Below are positions 27,572-27,630 of a DNA stretch of 27,630 nucleotides, in pieces; the stretch's first letter is position 1; every line of letters begins with the position of its first letter. The position numbers were made by a program, and so were the translations under genes. Source of the DNA: a virus. Where the stretch lies: positions 8,065 to 35,694 of IMG/VR virus record IMGVR_UViG_3300003267_000371; one strand, given 5' to 3'. The notes under the pieces were generated by a model, which did no database searches, had not been told where the DNA came from, and was given only the letters and a program-made list of their open reading frames with translations.

Positions 27572-27630
27572 ATGGCTAAAAAACTAAATGATTCTAGTTC
27601 AGCGGTAATCGAAGAAAATTTTCTCCAAGA
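27572..27630 (+). CDS. 5' end of the next head/neck gene (partial)
   Basis: An ATG 12 bp after the previous stop, with TAGGTAATA upstream, opens a frame MAKKLNDSSSAVIEENFL that runs off the window. In this gene order a head-completion or tail-adaptor protein is expected, but the visible 19 residues do not show one. Confidence 0.5.
   Translation, partial: MAKKLNDSSSAVIEENFLQ

Overview
The window is a piece of a tailed double-stranded DNA bacteriophage (or prophage) genome with a P22/N4-type podovirus-like head. The diagnostic genes are a large terminase, a P22-type portal, a scaffold-like protein, an N4-gp56-type major capsid protein and a tail fibre with an S74 intramolecular chaperone. Base composition is AT-rich, genes are tightly packed with many ATGA or TAATG junctions, and most starts have a GGAG-type ribosome binding site. 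No integrase, endolysin or tail-tube/injection genes are seen. Coding sequences are cut at both edges, so this is part of a larger genome. The host cannot be named. A U-box-like (eukaryotic ubiquitin ligase fold) accessory gene suggests a bacterium living inside eukaryotic cells, such as a chlamydia-like, Legionella-like or Babeliae-like bacterium; this is inference.

Layout. 1-4336 (+): the end of an unknown gene, then a tail-spike/adaptor/tail-fibre cluster in which spike and fibre share a paralogous beta-helix region. 4326-6593 (mostly -): a secreted small protein, a zinc-ribbon/overlapping-gene pair and two winged-helix replication-initiator-like genes; the larger one carries three 18-bp iterons at exact 23-bp spacing beside an AT-rich tract, a lambda-O-like origin. 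6594-6935: a 342-bp control region with promoter, overlapping hyphenated palindrome, attenuator-like hairpin and an AT-rich stretch. 6936-7720 (+): two small genes. 7671-10293 (-): a phage single-strand-binding protein, membrane and coiled-coil proteins, small zinc/hypothetical genes and a PD-(D/E)XK nuclease, with a candidate antisense RNA (about 9631-9700). 10345-14586 (+): Cro-like and double-excisionase-like regulators, a RusA resolvase with a substituted lysine, a string of small genes and the small terminase.

14588-14868 is a non-coding, comparatively GC-rich region packed with strong hairpins, including a tRNA-like unit, directly upstream of the large terminase. 14927-18275 (+): large terminase, an RNA ligase, a small membrane protein, an XRE regulator and a metallophosphoesterase. 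18278-20078 (+): small accessory genes (DUF551, proline-rich proteins, a secreted peptide, membrane proteins) ending in terminators. 20124-21444 (-): an inverted two-gene island encoding the U-box-like protein and a tail-anchored partner. 21597-27630 (+): portal, small genes, scaffold, capsid and two proteins sharing a phage E1_FCCH-like domain; the last gene is cut by the window edge.

How it fits together: the initiators, iterons, SSB, RusA and nuclease form a replication/recombination module. The terminases, portal, scaffold and capsid form the packaging/head module. The RNA ligase and phosphoesterase next to a structured RNA could form an RNA repair or processing module. The inverted U-box island and the signal-peptide proteins look like accessory (moron) cargo.
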